Of a stretch of DNA of 40,050 nucleotides, positions 8,483 through 19,399 are shown one piece after another; position 1 is the first letter of the stretch; each line of letters begins with the position of its first letter. The notes under the pieces are model-generated. The model saw only the letters and a list, made by a program, of their open reading frames with translations, did no database searches and was not told where the DNA came from. The stretch is from Verrucomicrobiota bacterium (GTDB lineage: Bacteria > Verrucomicrobiota > Verrucomicrobiia > Opitutales > Coraliomargaritaceae). The translations under genes were made by a program, and so were the position numbers. The stretch is from the NCBI GenBank assembly GCA_030829145.1, contig JAURBE010000007.1:1-40050 (forward strand), in the 5' to 3' direction.

Positions 8483-10204
8483 GTGACTTCTGCTGACGAA
8501 TTTGTTCTACAACTATTAACTGATAAAGGAATCGTAGGTTCTGCTGCGATCGAAGACGCCCGTGTAAAGGCTGCGGAGCAGGGTGGCGATGGCAACCCAG
8601 ATACCGCTGCGTTGGACTTGTTGGTCACAGAGAATATTGTGACGCAAGTGCAGATTGCCCAAGCGCTGGCCGAAGAATTCAACATGGATTTCGTTGATCT
8701 TGCCGACATCCGCGTTTCCAACGAGGCGTTGGAGCTGTTACCTTACGATCTAGCGAACCGTTATAAAGTTTTTCCGCTCGAGGCGGATGACAATGAGGTG
8801 GAACTCGCGGTTTGTGATCCCTTGGACATGGATGCGATTGATAGTATCAGTCATGTTATTCAGCGCTCGATTACAAGTCGAGTGGCGCCGCTCGAAGAAA
8901 TTGAGAAGGCGATTCACCAATATTACGACAGTGCACAAGCAGAGAATGTGGATAGCATGTTTGCGGGTACAGCAGAAGAGGGTAACGGGGATCTGGATCT
9001 GCCTACCGGGGAGGAAGGCGACCTGAGTGAGGACGAAGCGCCGATTATTCGATACGTGCACATGGTCATCTCGGAGGCATTGAAGCGCCGTGCGTCTGAT
9101 ATTCACATGGAGCCTCTAGAGAAACGCTTCCGCGTGCGATACCGTATTGACGGTGTATTGCACGAAGTGGAAAACCCACCGAAGCGACTGCAGCCATCAA
9201 TCGTATCTCGCATTAAACTCATGTCTGATGTGAGTATTGCTGAAAAACGTGTGCCACTGGATGGTCGTATTAATATTAAGGTTGGGCCGAAGGTGATCGA
9301 TTTGCGTGTGTCCACCCTACCAACTGCGTTTGGTGAAAGTATTGTCATGCGTATTCTGGACAAGGAAGGTTTAAACTTAGGCTTACCAGAACTGGGCTTC
9401 TTTAGTGATGACCAAGCAACCTTTGAACGTATTATTGCGATGCCCGATGGCGTCTTTCTGGTGACTGGTCCTACTGGATCGGGTAAGTCTACTACGCTCT
9501 ATTCAGCGCTGAATTGCATCAACCATCCTGACCGCAAGATCATTACTGTCGAAGATCCAGTCGAGTATGAGATGCCTGGAGTGAACCAAGTGCAAGTCCG
9601 TCGTGACGTGGGGATGACTTTCTCTGCCGCACTGCGATCGATGCTGCGTCAAGCGCCGAACATCATCATGGTCGGGGAAATTCGAGACAAAGAAACCGCT
9701 GAGATTGCAATTAATGCGGCGCTCACTGGGCACATGGTTTTTAGTACTCTGCATACCAATGACGCGCCCAGCGCGGTAAGTCGTTTGGTTGATATAGGCA
9801 TCAAACCATTCTTAGTGGCTGCTGCGTTACGAGCGGTGCTGGCGCAGCGATTAGTGCGCCGGATTTGCCCAAATTGTAAGCAACCTCATACGCCTGATGA
9901 AAAGCTACTGAGTTCTTTGGGTATTCGGTCCGACCAAGCATTGGATGCAAATTTCATGAAGGGCGCGGGTTGTCCTAAATGTAATTCGACTGGCTTCCGT
10001 GGTCGTGTGGGTGTCTTCGAGATGTTCACAATGAACGAAGAGTTACAGCAAATGGTTTATGAAGATGCCAGCTTAGTAGCTTTGCGTTCTAAATCCAAAG
10101 AGATGGGCATGCGTACCATGCGTGAAGACGGTATCCGTAAGGTTATTGCAGGTGTCACTTTGGCTGAAGAAGTGCTGCATTCAACCGTGGGTGAAGCGGG
10201 GTAA
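8483..10204 (+). CDS. pilB: Type IV pilus assembly ATPase PilB/GspE family (first copy)
   Basis: This 573-residue hexameric ATPase powers pilin polymerisation (or type II secretion) at the inner membrane. Residues 1-150 form an MshEN/GspE-N type domain containing [20 protein letters not shown] and [16 protein letters not shown]. The motor follows: [19 protein letters not shown], Walker [10 protein letters not shown] near residue 329, and the Asp box [16 protein letters not shown]. Walker B is [14 protein letters not shown] and the His box is [10 protein letters not shown]-like ([11 protein letters not shown]). A tetracysteine zinc motif (CPNC and CPKC) precedes [11 protein letters not shown]. 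The start is GTG at 8483, 45 bases after rho. A second, different PilB-like ATPase lies two genes downstream. Confidence 0.93.
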   Translation: MTSADEFVLQLLTDKGIVGSAAIEDARVKAAEQGGDGNPDTAALDLLVTENIVTQVQIAQALAEEFNMDFVDLADIRVSNEALELLPYDLANRYKVFPLEADDNEVELAVCDPLDMDAIDSISHVIQRSITSRVAPLEEIEKAIHQYYDSAQAENVDSMFAGTAEEGNGDLDLPTGEEGDLSEDEAPIIRYVHMVISEALKRRASDIHMEPLEKRFRVRYRIDGVLHEVENPPKRLQPSIVSRIKLMSDVSIAEKRVPLDGRINIKVGPKVIDLRVSTLPTAFGESIVMRILDKEGLNLGLPELGFFSDDQATFERIIAMPDGVFLVTGPTGSGKSTTLYSALNCINHPDRKIITVEDPVEYEMPGVNQVQVRRDVGMTFSAALRSMLRQAPNIIMVGEIRDKETAEIAINAALTGHMVFSTLHTNDAPSAVSRLVDIGIKPFLVAAALRAVLAQRLVRRICPNCKQPHTPDEKLLSSLGIRSDQALDANFMKGAGCPKCNSTGFRGRVGVFEMFTMNEELQQMVYEDASLVALRSKSKEMGMRTMREDGIRKVIAGVTLAEEVLHSTVGEAG

Positions 10205-10249
10205 CCTCTCTTTAATTCTGACAATTTTAAATTCAATCGCTGTAAAACC

Positions 10250-11332
10250 ATGAGTTATGAAATGAATGATTTGCTTGAGCTGATGGTCGATCAGGGTGCT
10301 TCTGATTTACATCTGCAGGTGAATCAGGCTCCCACTTTACGCATGTCTGGAAGCATGGTTCCGGTCGAGGGCGAAAAGTTGACGGCTCAGGATACTGAAG
10401 ATTTGATGAAAGCGATCACCTCGGTGAGTAATCAGGAGCAATTGAAGACCACTGGCGGGGCTGATTTCGGCTTCGCTTATATGGATCGTGCGCGTTTTCG
10501 GGTCAGTGTTTTGCGGGCTAAGGGAGATTACGGGATGGTGCTACGGCAGATTCCAAATGATTTATTTACACTGAGAGACATTGGGTTACCGGATCAGATT
10601 AAAGATCTAATTAGTCGCCCACGTGGATTAATTCTGGTAACTGGCCCCACTGGATCAGGGAAATCGACGACTTTGGCTTCGATCGTCAATTGGATAAATG
10701 AAAATCAAGATGGGCACATCATCACGATTGAGGATCCGATAGAGTATTTTCATGAACATAAAAAATGCATCGTGACGCAGCGAGAAGTTGGCAACGATGT
10801 CACGTCCTTTTCAAGTGCGATTCGTGGCGCACTGCGCCAAGACCCCGACGTAATTTTAGTCGGAGAAATGCGTGACCTTGAGACGATTGAAGCGGCCGTG
10901 AGTGCTGCGGAAACAGGACACTTGGTCTTTGCCACATTGCACACAACTGGTGCGGCGCGCACGGTTGACCGTATCGTGGATGCCTTCCCATCCGCGATGA
11001 AGGATCAAATCCGCACACAGTTGGCGTCCTCTGTAGTCGCGGTGATTTCGCAGGTTCTGTGTAAGAAAACCGGTGGCGGGCGTATCGCTTCATTCGAAAT
11101 TATGGTGACGACTAATTCGATTGCACAGTTGATTCGCGAGAACAAGACATACCGCATTAACTCTGATATTCAAACAGGTGCTGCACATGGTATGATCGGC
11201 TTAGATGCTCACTTACTAAGTCTGTACAATCGTGATTTGATTAGTGCAGATGAAGCCCTTTTAAAATCTCAACTCCCCAATGCCATGTACGATAAACTTG
11301 TCGAGCATGGCGCTCCTTTTACAAATCCATAA
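10250..11332 (+). CDS. pilT: Twitching motility / pilus retraction ATPase PilT
   Basis: This 360-residue retraction motor depolymerises type IV pili. The N-terminal PAS-like domain contains [18 protein letters not shown]. Walker [10 protein letters not shown] is near residue 132, followed by the Asp box [21 protein letters not shown]. Walker B is [17 protein letters not shown] and the His box [17 protein letters not shown]. The C-terminal part carries the PilT-like [14 protein letters not shown] motif, close to the AIRNLIRE signature, and lacks the tetracysteine motif of PilB, as expected. It has an ATG start and follows the first PilB gene by 45 bases. PilU is the main alternative, but the C-terminus is shorter than PilU tails. 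Confidence 0.93.
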   Translation: MSYEMNDLLELMVDQGASDLHLQVNQAPTLRMSGSMVPVEGEKLTAQDTEDLMKAITSVSNQEQLKTTGGADFGFAYMDRARFRVSVLRAKGDYGMVLRQIPNDLFTLRDIGLPDQIKDLISRPRGLILVTGPTGSGKSTTLASIVNWINENQDGHIITIEDPIEYFHEHKKCIVTQREVGNDVTSFSSAIRGALRQDPDVILVGEMRDLETIEAAVSAAETGHLVFATLHTTGAARTVDRIVDAFPSAMKDQIRTQLASSVVAVISQVLCKKTGGGRIASFEIMVTTNSIAQLIRENKTYRINSDIQTGAAHGMIGLDAHLLSLYNRDLISADEALLKSQLPNAMYDKLVEHGAPFTNP

Positions 11333-11364
11333 GCGAGTGTCCTGTAGGCGCTCATTTCCCCCCA

Positions 11365-13053
11365 ATGTTCGAAGATCACAACGATACCGTATACGAAATA
11401 ATCAAGTCCGCTGAACTGCTTGATCCTGCACAGTTAGAGGAGCTGAACGAGTCGCACCTGAATACAGGAAAATCGCTCGCCGATTCCGTCATTGATTCTG
11501 GCTTAGTAGAGCGTACGAAAGTGCTGAGTGCGGTGGCTGAATATTTAGGCTACACTTATCAGGAGTCAGTGCCCAGCTCAGTGCCTGAAGGCGTTGCCTC
11601 TGTGGTTAAGGCAAGCACGGCACGAATGTATGCGGTGGTGCCTGTTACTGCGACAGAGACTTCGATTGCTCTGTTAGCAAAGGATCCGTTTAATCCGAGT
11701 ATTATCGACGACCTCACATTTACGCTGAACAAGGATATTGAAATAGTCGTCTGTGATCCTGATCTGATCGATGAGCTTGTCGTCTCGACTTATGGTGAGG
11801 AAGACTCGTCGATTGATGACATTCTCGGAGATTTAGGAGATAACTTCGTCGAGGCCGAAGATGACCTTTCAGGGTCTGATTTGACAGACTTGGCAAATCA
11901 GACGCCGATTATTCGTTTTGTAAATTTGGTTTTGCAGCAAGCGATTAAGGATCAAGCGTCGGATATTCACTTTGAGCCATTTGAAGACCAGTTCCGTATT
12001 CGTTATCGTATTGACGGTGCCCTATATGAGATGGCGCCGCCGCCGAAGAGTTTAGCAGTGCCTGTCATTTCACGCGTGAAAGTGCTTTCGAATATGAATA
12101 TCTCGGAGTCACGAATTCCACAGGATGGTCGTATTAAGATGACGATTGCCGGACGTCCGGTGGATTTGCGTGTTTCGACATTGCCGACGCAGTTTGGCGA
12201 AAGTGTCGTACTTCGTGTCTTGGATAAATCTGTGGTGAATCTGGACTTGGAAGCACTCAGCTTACCTGACGATATTTTACAAACCATTCGTGACTTGGTC
12301 GATCGGCCCAATGGTATTTTTATTGTGACGGGCCCGACTGGTTCAGGCAAGACGACCACTCTTTACAGTGCGTTACGTGAGGTGAATAGCGTCGAGACCA
12401 AAATTCTCACCGCGGAAGATCCCGTTGAGTATGAGATCGATGGCATCATGCAGGTTGCGGTAAACCACCAAGTTGGACTCGATTTCTCTCGGGCATTGCG
12501 TGCCTTCCTGCGCCAAGACCCGGATAAGATCATGGTCGGCGAGATTCGCGATTTAGAAACTGCGCAAATTGCGGTACAGGCATCGCTCACTGGGCACGTG
12601 GTTCTGAGCACATTGCATACGAATGACGCGCCGGGTGCGGTGACTCGCTTGATCGATATGGGCCTTGAGCCATTTTTGATCTCTGCCTCACTAGAGGCGA
12701 TTCTTGCACAACGTTTGGTTCGTCGTATTTGTAAGTCGTGCCGCACTGCCTATGAGCCAGGCCATGATTTGATCGAGATGTTGGATGTGGATCCACTTGA
12801 AATCGCAGAAAAAGACTTCTTTTATGGTGAGGGTTGCCCCGAGTGTAGCAACACAGGTTATCGTGGCCGAGTGGGTCTCTTCGAGATGATTGTAGTTTCT
12901 GATGCGCTGCGTGAATTGATCAATGACCGCGCCCCAACACTGGCGATCAAGCAGAAAGCTCTCGAGCAGGGTATGCGAAGCTTGCGTGATGACGGCCTGC
13001 GTGCTATTTTCGATGGAAATTCTACGATAGAAGAAGTCCTTAAGTATACTTAA
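11365..13053 (+). CDS. pilB: Type IV pilus assembly ATPase PilB/GspE family (second copy)
   Basis: This 562-residue second extension-type motor differs throughout from the first copy, so it is not a recent duplicate. The N-terminal MshEN-like domain (residues 1-140) includes [17 protein letters not shown]. The acidic linker [16 protein letters not shown] is followed by the motor domain. Walker [10 protein letters not shown] is near residue 323, then [31 protein letters not shown] and [18 protein letters not shown]. The tetracysteine motif is CKSC/CPEC and the end is [11 protein letters not shown]. PilC follows after 20 bases, so this copy is the most likely partner of that platform protein. 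Which copy serves pili and which another secretion system cannot be settled here. Confidence 0.93.
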   Translation: MFEDHNDTVYEIIKSAELLDPAQLEELNESHLNTGKSLADSVIDSGLVERTKVLSAVAEYLGYTYQESVPSSVPEGVASVVKASTARMYAVVPVTATETSIALLAKDPFNPSIIDDLTFTLNKDIEIVVCDPDLIDELVVSTYGEEDSSIDDILGDLGDNFVEAEDDLSGSDLTDLANQTPIIRFVNLVLQQAIKDQASDIHFEPFEDQFRIRYRIDGALYEMAPPPKSLAVPVISRVKVLSNMNISESRIPQDGRIKMTIAGRPVDLRVSTLPTQFGESVVLRVLDKSVVNLDLEALSLPDDILQTIRDLVDRPNGIFIVTGPTGSGKTTTLYSALREVNSVETKILTAEDPVEYEIDGIMQVAVNHQVGLDFSRALRAFLRQDPDKIMVGEIRDLETAQIAVQASLTGHVVLSTLHTNDAPGAVTRLIDMGLEPFLISASLEAILAQRLVRRICKSCRTAYEPGHDLIEMLDVDPLEIAEKDFFYGEGCPECSNTGYRGRVGLFEMIVVSDALRELINDRAPTLAIKQKALEQGMRSLRDDGLRAIFDGNSTIEEVLKYT

Positions 13054-13073
13054 TTATCTAACCACACATCCCC

Positions 13074-14327
13074 ATGCCAAAATTTAAATATACTGCAATT
13101 GATCAGAACGGTAAGCAAAAGACCGGTTCTGTTGACGCTGCCAATCAAGATGAAGCGAGCTCTAAGGTGAGCGCAATGAGCTTAATGCCCACCAACATCA
13201 CAGAATCGAGCGGCGGTGCTGCCGGTAAGTCTAAGAAAGCCGTTAAAGCCAAGGGCAAGTCTGGTGGCATGAACTTTGGCAAGGTAATCAAACCCGAAGA
13301 ATTGACTACGTTTACGCGTCAATTGGCAACCTTGCTACAAGCTGGGCTACCGCTTCTGCGTGCGCTGGAGGTGATGATCCGCCAAGAGCGGAATTTGCGC
13401 TTTAAGGCATCCTTGGAGCAGATCGCTGATCAAGTGAAATCGGGTAATACATTTTCCGATGGCTTGCTCCAGCACCCGAAAATTTTTGACCGTCTTTATA
13501 TTAACATGATTAAAGCGGGTGAGGCTGGTGGTGTGCTTGACGTCGTGCTTTCCCGTCTTGCAGGCTTCATGGAAAAGGCGCAGCGCACCAAGAAAAAAGT
13601 GCAGTCTGCAATGGTTTATCCAATCGTGGTGGTCGGTGTAGCGGTATCGATTGTTGTGTTGCTGATGGTTGTCGTCGTGCCAAAATTCCAGACTATTTTT
13701 GATGACATGCTTGATGGCGCAGCGCTGCCGGGACCAACTTTGCTAGTGGTCGGTATCAGTAATTTCCTGCGTGATAATATCATAATTTCGATGGGGCTTA
13801 TGGTGGCCTTGTTCTTCGCCGTGAAGTTCGCGCTGAAGACGGACCTCGGCTCGAAGTGTTTTAATTGGAGTGCGATTAATTTACCCAAAGTCGGTGACCT
13901 TGTGAGTAAGGTGAACATTGCACGTATCACTCGCACATTTGGTACATTGCTGTCCAGTGGTGTTCCGATTCTTCAAGCGATTACTATTACTAAAGATATT
14001 ACAGGAAATATCTTTTACACCAATGCGTTGACTCGCATCCACGATAGTGTGCGTGATGGTGAGTCGCTTTCTGTGCCGATGGGTCGTGAAAAGGTATTCC
14101 CTGATATGGTGACCAGCATGGTGGACGTCGGAGAAGAAACCGGTGAGCTCTCTGAAATGTTGAACCGTATCGCGGACAACTATGATGAAGATGTCGACAA
14201 TGCAGTGGCTGGGATTACATCCATCATTGAGCCAGTTATGATCGTATTTTTGGCGGTGGTCGTGGGCTTTATCGTGATTGCTCTCTTCCTGCCAATCGTC
14301 GAGATCATCAAGCAGCTGACTGGTTGA
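13074..14327 (+). CDS. pilC: Type IV pilus inner-membrane platform protein PilC (GspF family)
   Basis: This 417-residue integral membrane protein is the platform on which the PilB and PilT motors act. It begins [13 protein letters not shown], as the family does, followed by a Lys/Gly-rich linker. Two T2SSF repeats follow: [27 protein letters not shown] and, in the second, [20 protein letters not shown]. Three membrane segments are visible at about residues 180-205, 238-258 and 380-405. It is the last gene of the pilB-pilT-pilB-pilC run and is closed by a strong terminator 24 bases downstream. Pilins and PilMNOPQ are not in this window. Confidence 0.94.
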   Translation: MPKFKYTAIDQNGKQKTGSVDAANQDEASSKVSAMSLMPTNITESSGGAAGKSKKAVKAKGKSGGMNFGKVIKPEELTTFTRQLATLLQAGLPLLRALEVMIRQERNLRFKASLEQIADQVKSGNTFSDGLLQHPKIFDRLYINMIKAGEAGGVLDVVLSRLAGFMEKAQRTKKKVQSAMVYPIVVVGVAVSIVVLLMVVVVPKFQTIFDDMLDGAALPGPTLLVVGISNFLRDNIIISMGLMVALFFAVKFALKTDLGSKCFNWSAINLPKVGDLVSKVNIARITRTFGTLLSSGVPILQAITITKDITGNIFYTNALTRIHDSVRDGESLSVPMGREKVFPDMVTSMVDVGEETGELSEMLNRIADNYDEDVDNAVAGITSIIEPVMIVFLAVVVGFIVIALFLPIVEIIKQLTG

Positions 14328-14350
14328 TTCGATAGACAATTAATTTACAA

Positions 14351-14380
14351 AACCCGCGACACAATGGTCGCGGGTTTTTT
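14351..14380 (+). terminator. Strong intrinsic terminator of the pilus operon
   Basis: AACCCGCGAC and GTCGCGGGTT form a perfect 10-bp GC-rich stem around ACAATG, followed by TTTTTT. It lies 24 bases after the pilC stop, so it ends the pilus transcript and separates it from the M48 protease gene. Confidence 0.95.
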
Positions 14381-14456
14381 ATTGCACTACGCGAATGCGT
14401 ACTGGGTAAGATTTGCTTTACCAATCACAGTAAAGACTGTGTTCTCCATACCATTA

Positions 14457-15704
14457 ATGAATACAATCTTAACAGCTTTCATCGCACTTCTGATTCTTAA
14501 ATATGTCACAAGCACGATCTTGGATGTCTTGAATATGCGGCATGTAAACAGTAAGTCTGCTAAAGTGCCAGAGACGTTTCGCGATTTTATTGATCTGCCC
14601 ACTTACCAGAAGTCTGTCGCTTATACCGTCTCGAAAACACGCTTTGGCTTGGTGAATGATTTGTATGATACGATCATCTTAGCAGTGGTCGTACTATCAG
14701 GCTTATTACCTTGGTTATACAGCGCGCTGAGTACTGTATTTGGCTTTGGCACTTGGGGGCAGGCGCTTGTATTGTTTCTAGTTGCAGTGCTTCTTGGTTT
14801 ACCCGGACTGCCGTTCGAGTGGTGGAGCACCTTCAGGCTCGAAGAACGTTTTGGCTTCAATAAGAGTACGCAGAAACTATGGTTGGTGGATAAGATTAAG
14901 GGTTTCTTACTTGGTTTTGCGATCGGTTATCCATTGTTGGCTGTGTTGATCTTTTTGGTGTCGAGTGCAGGTGATCTCTGGTGGCTTTGGGGTTTTAGTG
15001 TGTTTTTTGTTTTTCAGTTAGTGATGGTGGTAGCTTACCCCATGTTCATTATGCCTCTATTCAATAAAATGGAGCCAATGGAAGAGGGCGAATTGAAGCA
15101 GCGGCTGTTTGCCTTGGCAGATCGAACAGGCTTTAAAGCGCAGACTATTTTGGTGATCGATGGGAGTAAGCGCTCCGGTCATTCGAATGCCTTTTTCTCC
15201 GGATTTGGCCGTTTTCGGCGTATCGTGCTTTATGATACACTGATTGAACAAATGGAGCATGAAGAGTTGGAAGCCGTACTTGCGCACGAGATTGGACATT
15301 ATCAGATGGGGCATATCCCAAAGATGATTGCGCTGTCTGCAGTCACTACGCTTGGCATGTTTGCGCTGCTGGGTTGGCTTGCTGAAGGCACTTGGTTGGC
15401 GGCGGCTTTTTCGTTTAGCGAGGATGTTTGCGGTGAGTTTGTGCCAGTGCTATTGTTGTTTATGCTTTTGAGTGGATTACTTACATTTTGGCTGTCACCT
15501 TTTACCAGTCTTTGGTCGCGTAAGCATGAGTATGAGGCCGATGCGTTTGCGCGTGATGCGATGGACTCTGCCGAGCCATTAATTCGTGCGCTGCGCAAAT
15601 TGCACAGAGAGAATTTAAGTAATTTGACACCGCATCCGACCTATAGCCGTTTTTATTATTCGCATCCGACTTTATTGGAGCGCGAACGTTCGTTGCTTCA
15701 ATAA
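14457..15704 (+). CDS. M48 family zinc metalloprotease (Ste24/CAAX-protease-like)
   Basis: This 415-residue multi-pass membrane protease resembles Ste24. The zinc motif is HEIGH in [12 protein letters not shown] near residue 283, and the third ligand lies in [12 protein letters not shown]. It also has the family blocks [46 protein letters not shown] and [17 protein letters not shown]. Several hydrophobic segments surround the catalytic domain. I start at the ATG at 14457. The frame is open back to 14364, but that start lies inside the pilus-operon terminator. Bacterial members are thought to act in membrane-protein quality control; prenylated substrates are not expected. Confidence 0.92.
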   Translation: MNTILTAFIALLILKYVTSTILDVLNMRHVNSKSAKVPETFRDFIDLPTYQKSVAYTVSKTRFGLVNDLYDTIILAVVVLSGLLPWLYSALSTVFGFGTWGQALVLFLVAVLLGLPGLPFEWWSTFRLEERFGFNKSTQKLWLVDKIKGFLLGFAIGYPLLAVLIFLVSSAGDLWWLWGFSVFFVFQLVMVVAYPMFIMPLFNKMEPMEEGELKQRLFALADRTGFKAQTILVIDGSKRSGHSNAFFSGFGRFRRIVLYDTLIEQMEHEELEAVLAHEIGHYQMGHIPKMIALSAVTTLGMFALLGWLAEGTWLAAAFSFSEDVCGEFVPVLLLFMLLSGLLTFWLSPFTSLWSRKHEYEADAFARDAMDSAEPLIRALRKLHRENLSNLTPHPTYSRFYYSHPTLLERERSLLQ

Positions 15705-15730
15705 TGGCAACGAGCTGACTGATTGATCCT

Positions 15731-16639
15731 ATGCGATTTGTATTCCAGCTGCTTTATTTTGTATTGGCTGGAATCGATGTGACTGCACCGCTATCAGCTG
15801 GGTCGATTCGGATTGCTACGTACAATCTGAATAATTACCTGATCATGGATCGTCACGTAGGTGGAAAGTGGCGCCCTTCGTATCCCAAGCCAGAAAGTGA
15901 AAAGGCGATCCTGCGCGAGGTGATTCACCAAGTTGCACCTGATATTTTGGCAGTTCAGGAGATTGGTGGGCTACCATTCCTTGAGGAGCTGAGGTCTGAT
16001 TTGAGCGATGAAGGGCTGCACTACCCATACATAACATTGATCCAAGCAGCTGATTCAGTTCGTCATGTCGCGGTGTTATCTAAGTTTGCTCCTACTCACG
16101 TGGTGAAGCATCAAGATCTGAATTTCAAGTATCAAGCAGGCCGAGAGACAGTGAGACGGGGGCTGTTGGAGGTGTCATTCACACGCGCGGATAGTTCAAT
16201 ATTTAAGCTGTTTGTAGTGCATCTAAAAAGTCGCTGGTCAGAGGTGAAGGCCGATCCTGAATCTCAGCAACGACGGACGAGGGAAGCAGAAGCCTGTCGA
16301 GATCGAATCATAGAGCGAACGTATGCGATTGGTATGACTGATTTTCTGGTAGCAGGAGACTTTAATGATCATCCAGTCAGCGCCCCATTACGCCGCTTTT
16401 ATCGCAAAGGCGCTTTGGATATCGGTGGCTTGGTACACGCGGCGGATACGCGAGGTGAGCAATGGACTCACTTTTACCGCAAACAAGTCGAATACTCTTT
16501 AGTCGATGGGTTTATCGTGTCCGGATCACTTGCTGACTCGATTGAGGGAAGCGGTCATATCGTCGACTTGCCAAACGTATTAGCTGGCAGTGACCATCGT
16601 ATGGTTTATGTCGACTTGGAGATACAATTGGCCGAATAA
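15731..16639 (+). CDS. Secreted endonuclease/exonuclease/phosphatase-fold protein
   Basis: This 302-residue protein has a probable signal peptide (residues 1-24, ending near PLSAGS) and an EEP-fold catalytic domain. The motifs run in order: IATYNLNNY, ILAVQEIGG with the metal-binding Glu, and VVHLKSRW. The GDFNDHP block holds catalytic Asp and Asn, and SDHRMVYVDLE holds the final Asp-His pair. Members hydrolyse phosphodiesters in DNA, inositol phosphates or lipids, and the substrate cannot be read from the sequence. It follows the M48 protease by 26 bases in the same direction, and the MBL-fold hydrolase follows closely. Nothing links the three functionally. Confidence 0.85.
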   Translation: MRFVFQLLYFVLAGIDVTAPLSAGSIRIATYNLNNYLIMDRHVGGKWRPSYPKPESEKAILREVIHQVAPDILAVQEIGGLPFLEELRSDLSDEGLHYPYITLIQAADSVRHVAVLSKFAPTHVVKHQDLNFKYQAGRETVRRGLLEVSFTRADSSIFKLFVVHLKSRWSEVKADPESQQRRTREAEACRDRIIERTYAIGMTDFLVAGDFNDHPVSAPLRRFYRKGALDIGGLVHAADTRGEQWTHFYRKQVEYSLVDGFIVSGSLADSIEGSGHIVDLPNVLAGSDHRMVYVDLEIQLAE

Positions 16640-16702
16640 TTTTTGCGTCACCGAGATACTCTATTGCCAGCGAGTATAGAATTGCCAGTTTGCTGGGTAG
16701 TT

Positions 16703-17482
16703 ATGGAAATTGTATTTTTAGGTACAGGGACTTCACAAGGGGTTCCGATGATTGCGCAACCAGAGGGAGGTTGCGATCTGGAGAATCCTTTAAACTGGCG
16801 TACGCGCACCTCGATTCATGTGGAAATGGGCGGCCATCACATTCAGGTCGACGCGGCTCCGGAGTTTCGTATGCAGTGTATTCAGAATGAGGTGACACAG
16901 ATCGACACCTTTATTTTAACGCATCCGCATGCCGACCACATTTTGGGCATGGATGATCTACGGCGATTTTGTGATCTGAATGGTGGCACTGCCTTGCCTG
17001 TTTATAGCAGTGAATCTGGTTTAGAACGTATACGTGACATTTTCCCGTATGCGATTCTCGATAAACCAGTGGTCAAGGGCTACCCGGCATTCAAGCTGCA
17101 GGAGATGCCGCAAGTATTGGAGGTTCCTGGCGGTAGTATCGAATCGGTGTATTTACCGCATGGCGCGATGCAGGTGCTCGGGCTCATTTTTACTGAAGCA
17201 GATACTGGCAAGAAATTTGCGTATTACACGGACTGTAAAGAGGTCGGAGAAGAAGCACGTTTCCTTGCTGAGGATGCTGATGTCGTTGTGCTGGATGGCT
17301 TGCGACCCCAGCCACATCCTTCGCACATGACAGTTGAAGAGGCGACACAAACTGCAATTGAGATGAATGCGCGACTCTCGTTCCTGACACACATGACCTA
17401 TTTTGTAGATCACGAAACCACTGAGGCTGCCTTACCTGATTCGATTCGACTAGCTTACGACGGCCTGCGTGTGAGCTGGTAG
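16703..17482 (+). CDS. MBL-fold metal-dependent hydrolase (PhnP-like)
   Basis: This 259-residue metallo-beta-lactamase-fold hydrolase starts with VFLGTGTSQGVPM, typical of the PhnP/YycJ-like phosphodiesterase branch. The metal motif HPHADH lies in ILTHPHADHILGMDDLRRFC. Later ligands are in YYTDCKEVG, LDGLRP and SFLTHMTYFVDHE. PhnP splits cyclic ribose phosphates, and related proteins act on other cyclic phosphodiesters. I chose the ATG at 16703, which gives MEIVFLGTGTS. The TTG at 16643 adds 20 residues unlike the family. It precedes the zinc-island gene cobW1 but has no palindrome of its own. Confidence 0.87.
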   Translation: MEIVFLGTGTSQGVPMIAQPEGGCDLENPLNWRTRTSIHVEMGGHHIQVDAAPEFRMQCIQNEVTQIDTFILTHPHADHILGMDDLRRFCDLNGGTALPVYSSESGLERIRDIFPYAILDKPVVKGYPAFKLQEMPQVLEVPGGSIESVYLPHGAMQVLGLIFTEADTGKKFAYYTDCKEVGEEARFLAEDADVVVLDGLRPQPHPSHMTVEEATQTAIEMNARLSFLTHMTYFVDHETTEAALPDSIRLAYDGLRVSW

Positions 17483-17601
17483 GGCAGTGTGCAGTTTGAT
17501 TGAGGCATTCCACCCCGCCACTGCCCCGCAATTAAGCAAACATACAGCTGCGTAATTTTGATTGAGAAATAACTAAAAAAGAGGAACTGACCTTGCTCCT
17601 T

Positions 17602-17622
17602 TATTGAAACTATTTTTCATTA
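17602..17622. promoter_or_regulatory. Putative Zur (Fur-family) box before cobW1
   Basis: This 21-base near-palindrome has left half TATTGAAA and right half TTTCATTA, separated by five bases. It differs from the hisI box at 19942 in only two positions. It ends five bases before the ATG at 17628, so it overlaps the core promoter, as a repressor site should. It also covers the TTG at 17604, which rules that codon out as a start. Confidence 0.72.
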
Positions 17623-17627
17623 GTTAC

Positions 17628-18941
17628 ATGTCGAAAATGTTCTTATTCTGGAGGCCAAAGAATCCGATTACCGAAGATCAGCGGGTACCGGTGACTTTGT
17701 TGAGTGGCTTTCTCGGTTCAGGTAAAACCACGCTGTTGAACCACTTGCTCGCATCTGGTGCGTCTAAAAATTTTGCAGTGTTGGTGAACGACCTTGGCGA
17801 TATCAACGTCGATGCCAGCTTGATTAAGCGGTCTATACGCAAGTTAAAAAGTCCAATCAGCGGGATGGTGGAATTAACCAGCGGTTGTATTTGTTGTTCG
17901 ATTCAGACTGAATTAATGGATGCGCTACTGCACCTTTATTTAAAACATAAGCCGAGCCATATATTGATTGAGGCAACTGGTGTTGCGGAGCCGAAATCGA
18001 TTATCGAAAGCCTTTTCGCAGCTAATTTTGAAGGCATACGAGGTGCTGACTTTCTTCGTGTGGCTAATCTGGTTACGGTGGTTGATGCAGCTAACCTCGA
18101 GGATAATCTGGGCGCTCGCGCAGATGCGGAAGCGGTAAAGCGCATTCAGGTCTTACAAGCCGACAAGCGGCGGCCGCTGCAAGAGTTACTTATGGAACAG
18201 ATTGAGTGTGCGGATGTATTGTTATTAAACAAGACGGATCAGGTGACAGCTGCTAATGCTGATCGCCTCGAATCTTATCTGCATAGCTTGAATAGTCGAG
18301 CAGAAGTTCATCGTTGCAGTTTCGGCAAGGTGGACGCATCGACACTCCTTAGAAACGAACGCTTCGACGAAGAAGGGACCATGACTAGCGCACGTTGGCG
18401 CCATCTTATTCTCACGAATGACGGTCGTTCTCACGAGTCTAAGCGGCAGTCTGCTCAGCCAACTAATTTGAACCTTGATAGCTTGACTCCTATCGTTGAA
18501 TCCGCGAACGAACACCCCAGCGGCTTTAGTTTACAAGCAGAGGCTGCTCCGCATAAGCATCACCACCAAGACTACGGATTGGATAGTTTTGTTTATAACA
18601 GTCGCCGAGCATTTGATGAAACAAAGTTTCTTAAGCTGCTTCGCTTTGAGTTGCCCGGTGTCGTTCGTGCGAAAGGATTTTATTGGACGACTCGCATGCC
18701 GAAGCGCATTGGTCTGCTCTCGATTGCGGGTAAAATCATGCGTAACGATTACATCGGCAAATGGTGGGCCGAGATGTTGGCTGATGGTGAAGCGACTGAA
18801 GCAGAGATGCCGGAGATTATCCAAAAAAATTGGCATCCAGATCTGGGTGATCGGCGCCAAGAGCTTGTTTTCATTGGCATTGATCTCGACCGCTTAGCAA
18901 TCACCGAAGCCTTACTTGCCTGTGAGGTTGAGCCTGACTAA
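17628..18941 (+). CDS. COG0523 (CobW-family) metallochaperone GTPase with His-rich loop
   Basis: This 437-residue G3E GTPase has Walker [10 protein letters not shown] at residues 27-35, the metal-binding CxCC motif in SGCICCS near residue 87, [10 protein letters not shown] and the base-recognition NKTD. The CobW C-terminal domain ends with [14 protein letters not shown] linker carries the histidine cluster HKHHH near residue 309. COG0523 proteins pass metals to client enzymes using GTP; members linked to zinc limitation (ZigA, ZagA, ZNG1 type) are well known. Start is the ATG at 17628 or 17637. The Zur-type palindrome is immediately upstream. It differs strongly from the second family member at 21663, which lacks the His loop. 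Confidence 0.9.
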   Translation: MSKMFLFWRPKNPITEDQRVPVTLLSGFLGSGKTTLLNHLLASGASKNFAVLVNDLGDINVDASLIKRSIRKLKSPISGMVELTSGCICCSIQTELMDALLHLYLKHKPSHILIEATGVAEPKSIIESLFAANFEGIRGADFLRVANLVTVVDAANLEDNLGARADAEAVKRIQVLQADKRRPLQELLMEQIECADVLLLNKTDQVTAANADRLESYLHSLNSRAEVHRCSFGKVDASTLLRNERFDEEGTMTSARWRHLILTNDGRSHESKRQSAQPTNLNLDSLTPIVESANEHPSGFSLQAEAAPHKHHHQDYGLDSFVYNSRRAFDETKFLKLLRFELPGVVRAKGFYWTTRMPKRIGLLSIAGKIMRNDYIGKWWAEMLADGEATEAEMPEIIQKNWHPDLGDRRQELVFIGIDLDRLAITEALLACEVEPD

Positions 18942-19375
18942 TGAATCGAGTGGATTGCAGGAGGGATCGTCACTTCACCTGTGGCAGCCCATTCAACTAA
19001 GCGAGCGAGCAGCACCGAAACTGAGGGCACTGAAACGCAGTGGAGTCATGCCCTAAGCTGATGTAAGCTGTGCGCCCCTTCCCGAACTGGCTGACCATGG
19101 TGCTAGGCTCCCAGACATCGTCGCCGTTAAATTCTTTAGAGGCGAAGTTGGAAGTATGCACTGTTGCATCTGCTGCGCTCACATAGATGTTTTCCCAGAG
19201 CTCTACCCACTTTCTGAAATTTTCTAGTCCCTCAATTACCGGATGTTGAGTGTCCTCGATGCGCACTTCAAACTCGTGTTTCAGACCATGGTGAGTCCCC
19301 GATTTCCAAGTCGCGACACAGATGTTTTGATGATCTGCGACCTTTAACTGGACGCTAGTGAGATAGATTGTATGT
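18938..19375 (-). pseudogene. Decayed ThuA-like (trehalose-utilisation domain) gene
   Basis: On the minus strand, codons from about 19373 read TWKSGTHHGLKHEFEVRI, then EDTQHPVIEGLENF, ELWENIYVSAADATV and GKGRTAYISLGHDSTAFQCPQFR. These are the signature blocks of the ThuA domain. At about 18980-18990 the frame breaks. One frame away it continues LLARLVEWAATGEVTIPP and ends at a TAG at 18938, which is the expected ThuA C-terminus. There is no start codon and the first half of the domain is missing (TAA in frame upstream). The stop overlaps the stop of cobW1. A gene truncated at its 5' end by one frameshift is the best reading. Confidence 0.72.
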
Positions 19376-19399
19376 TAGCCGATAGGTCTATTCAAAACC

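Noticed and set aside
14364-14456. Earlier start for the M48 protease
   Set aside because: The codon lies within the pilus-operon terminator hairpin, so it would sit in terminated RNA.
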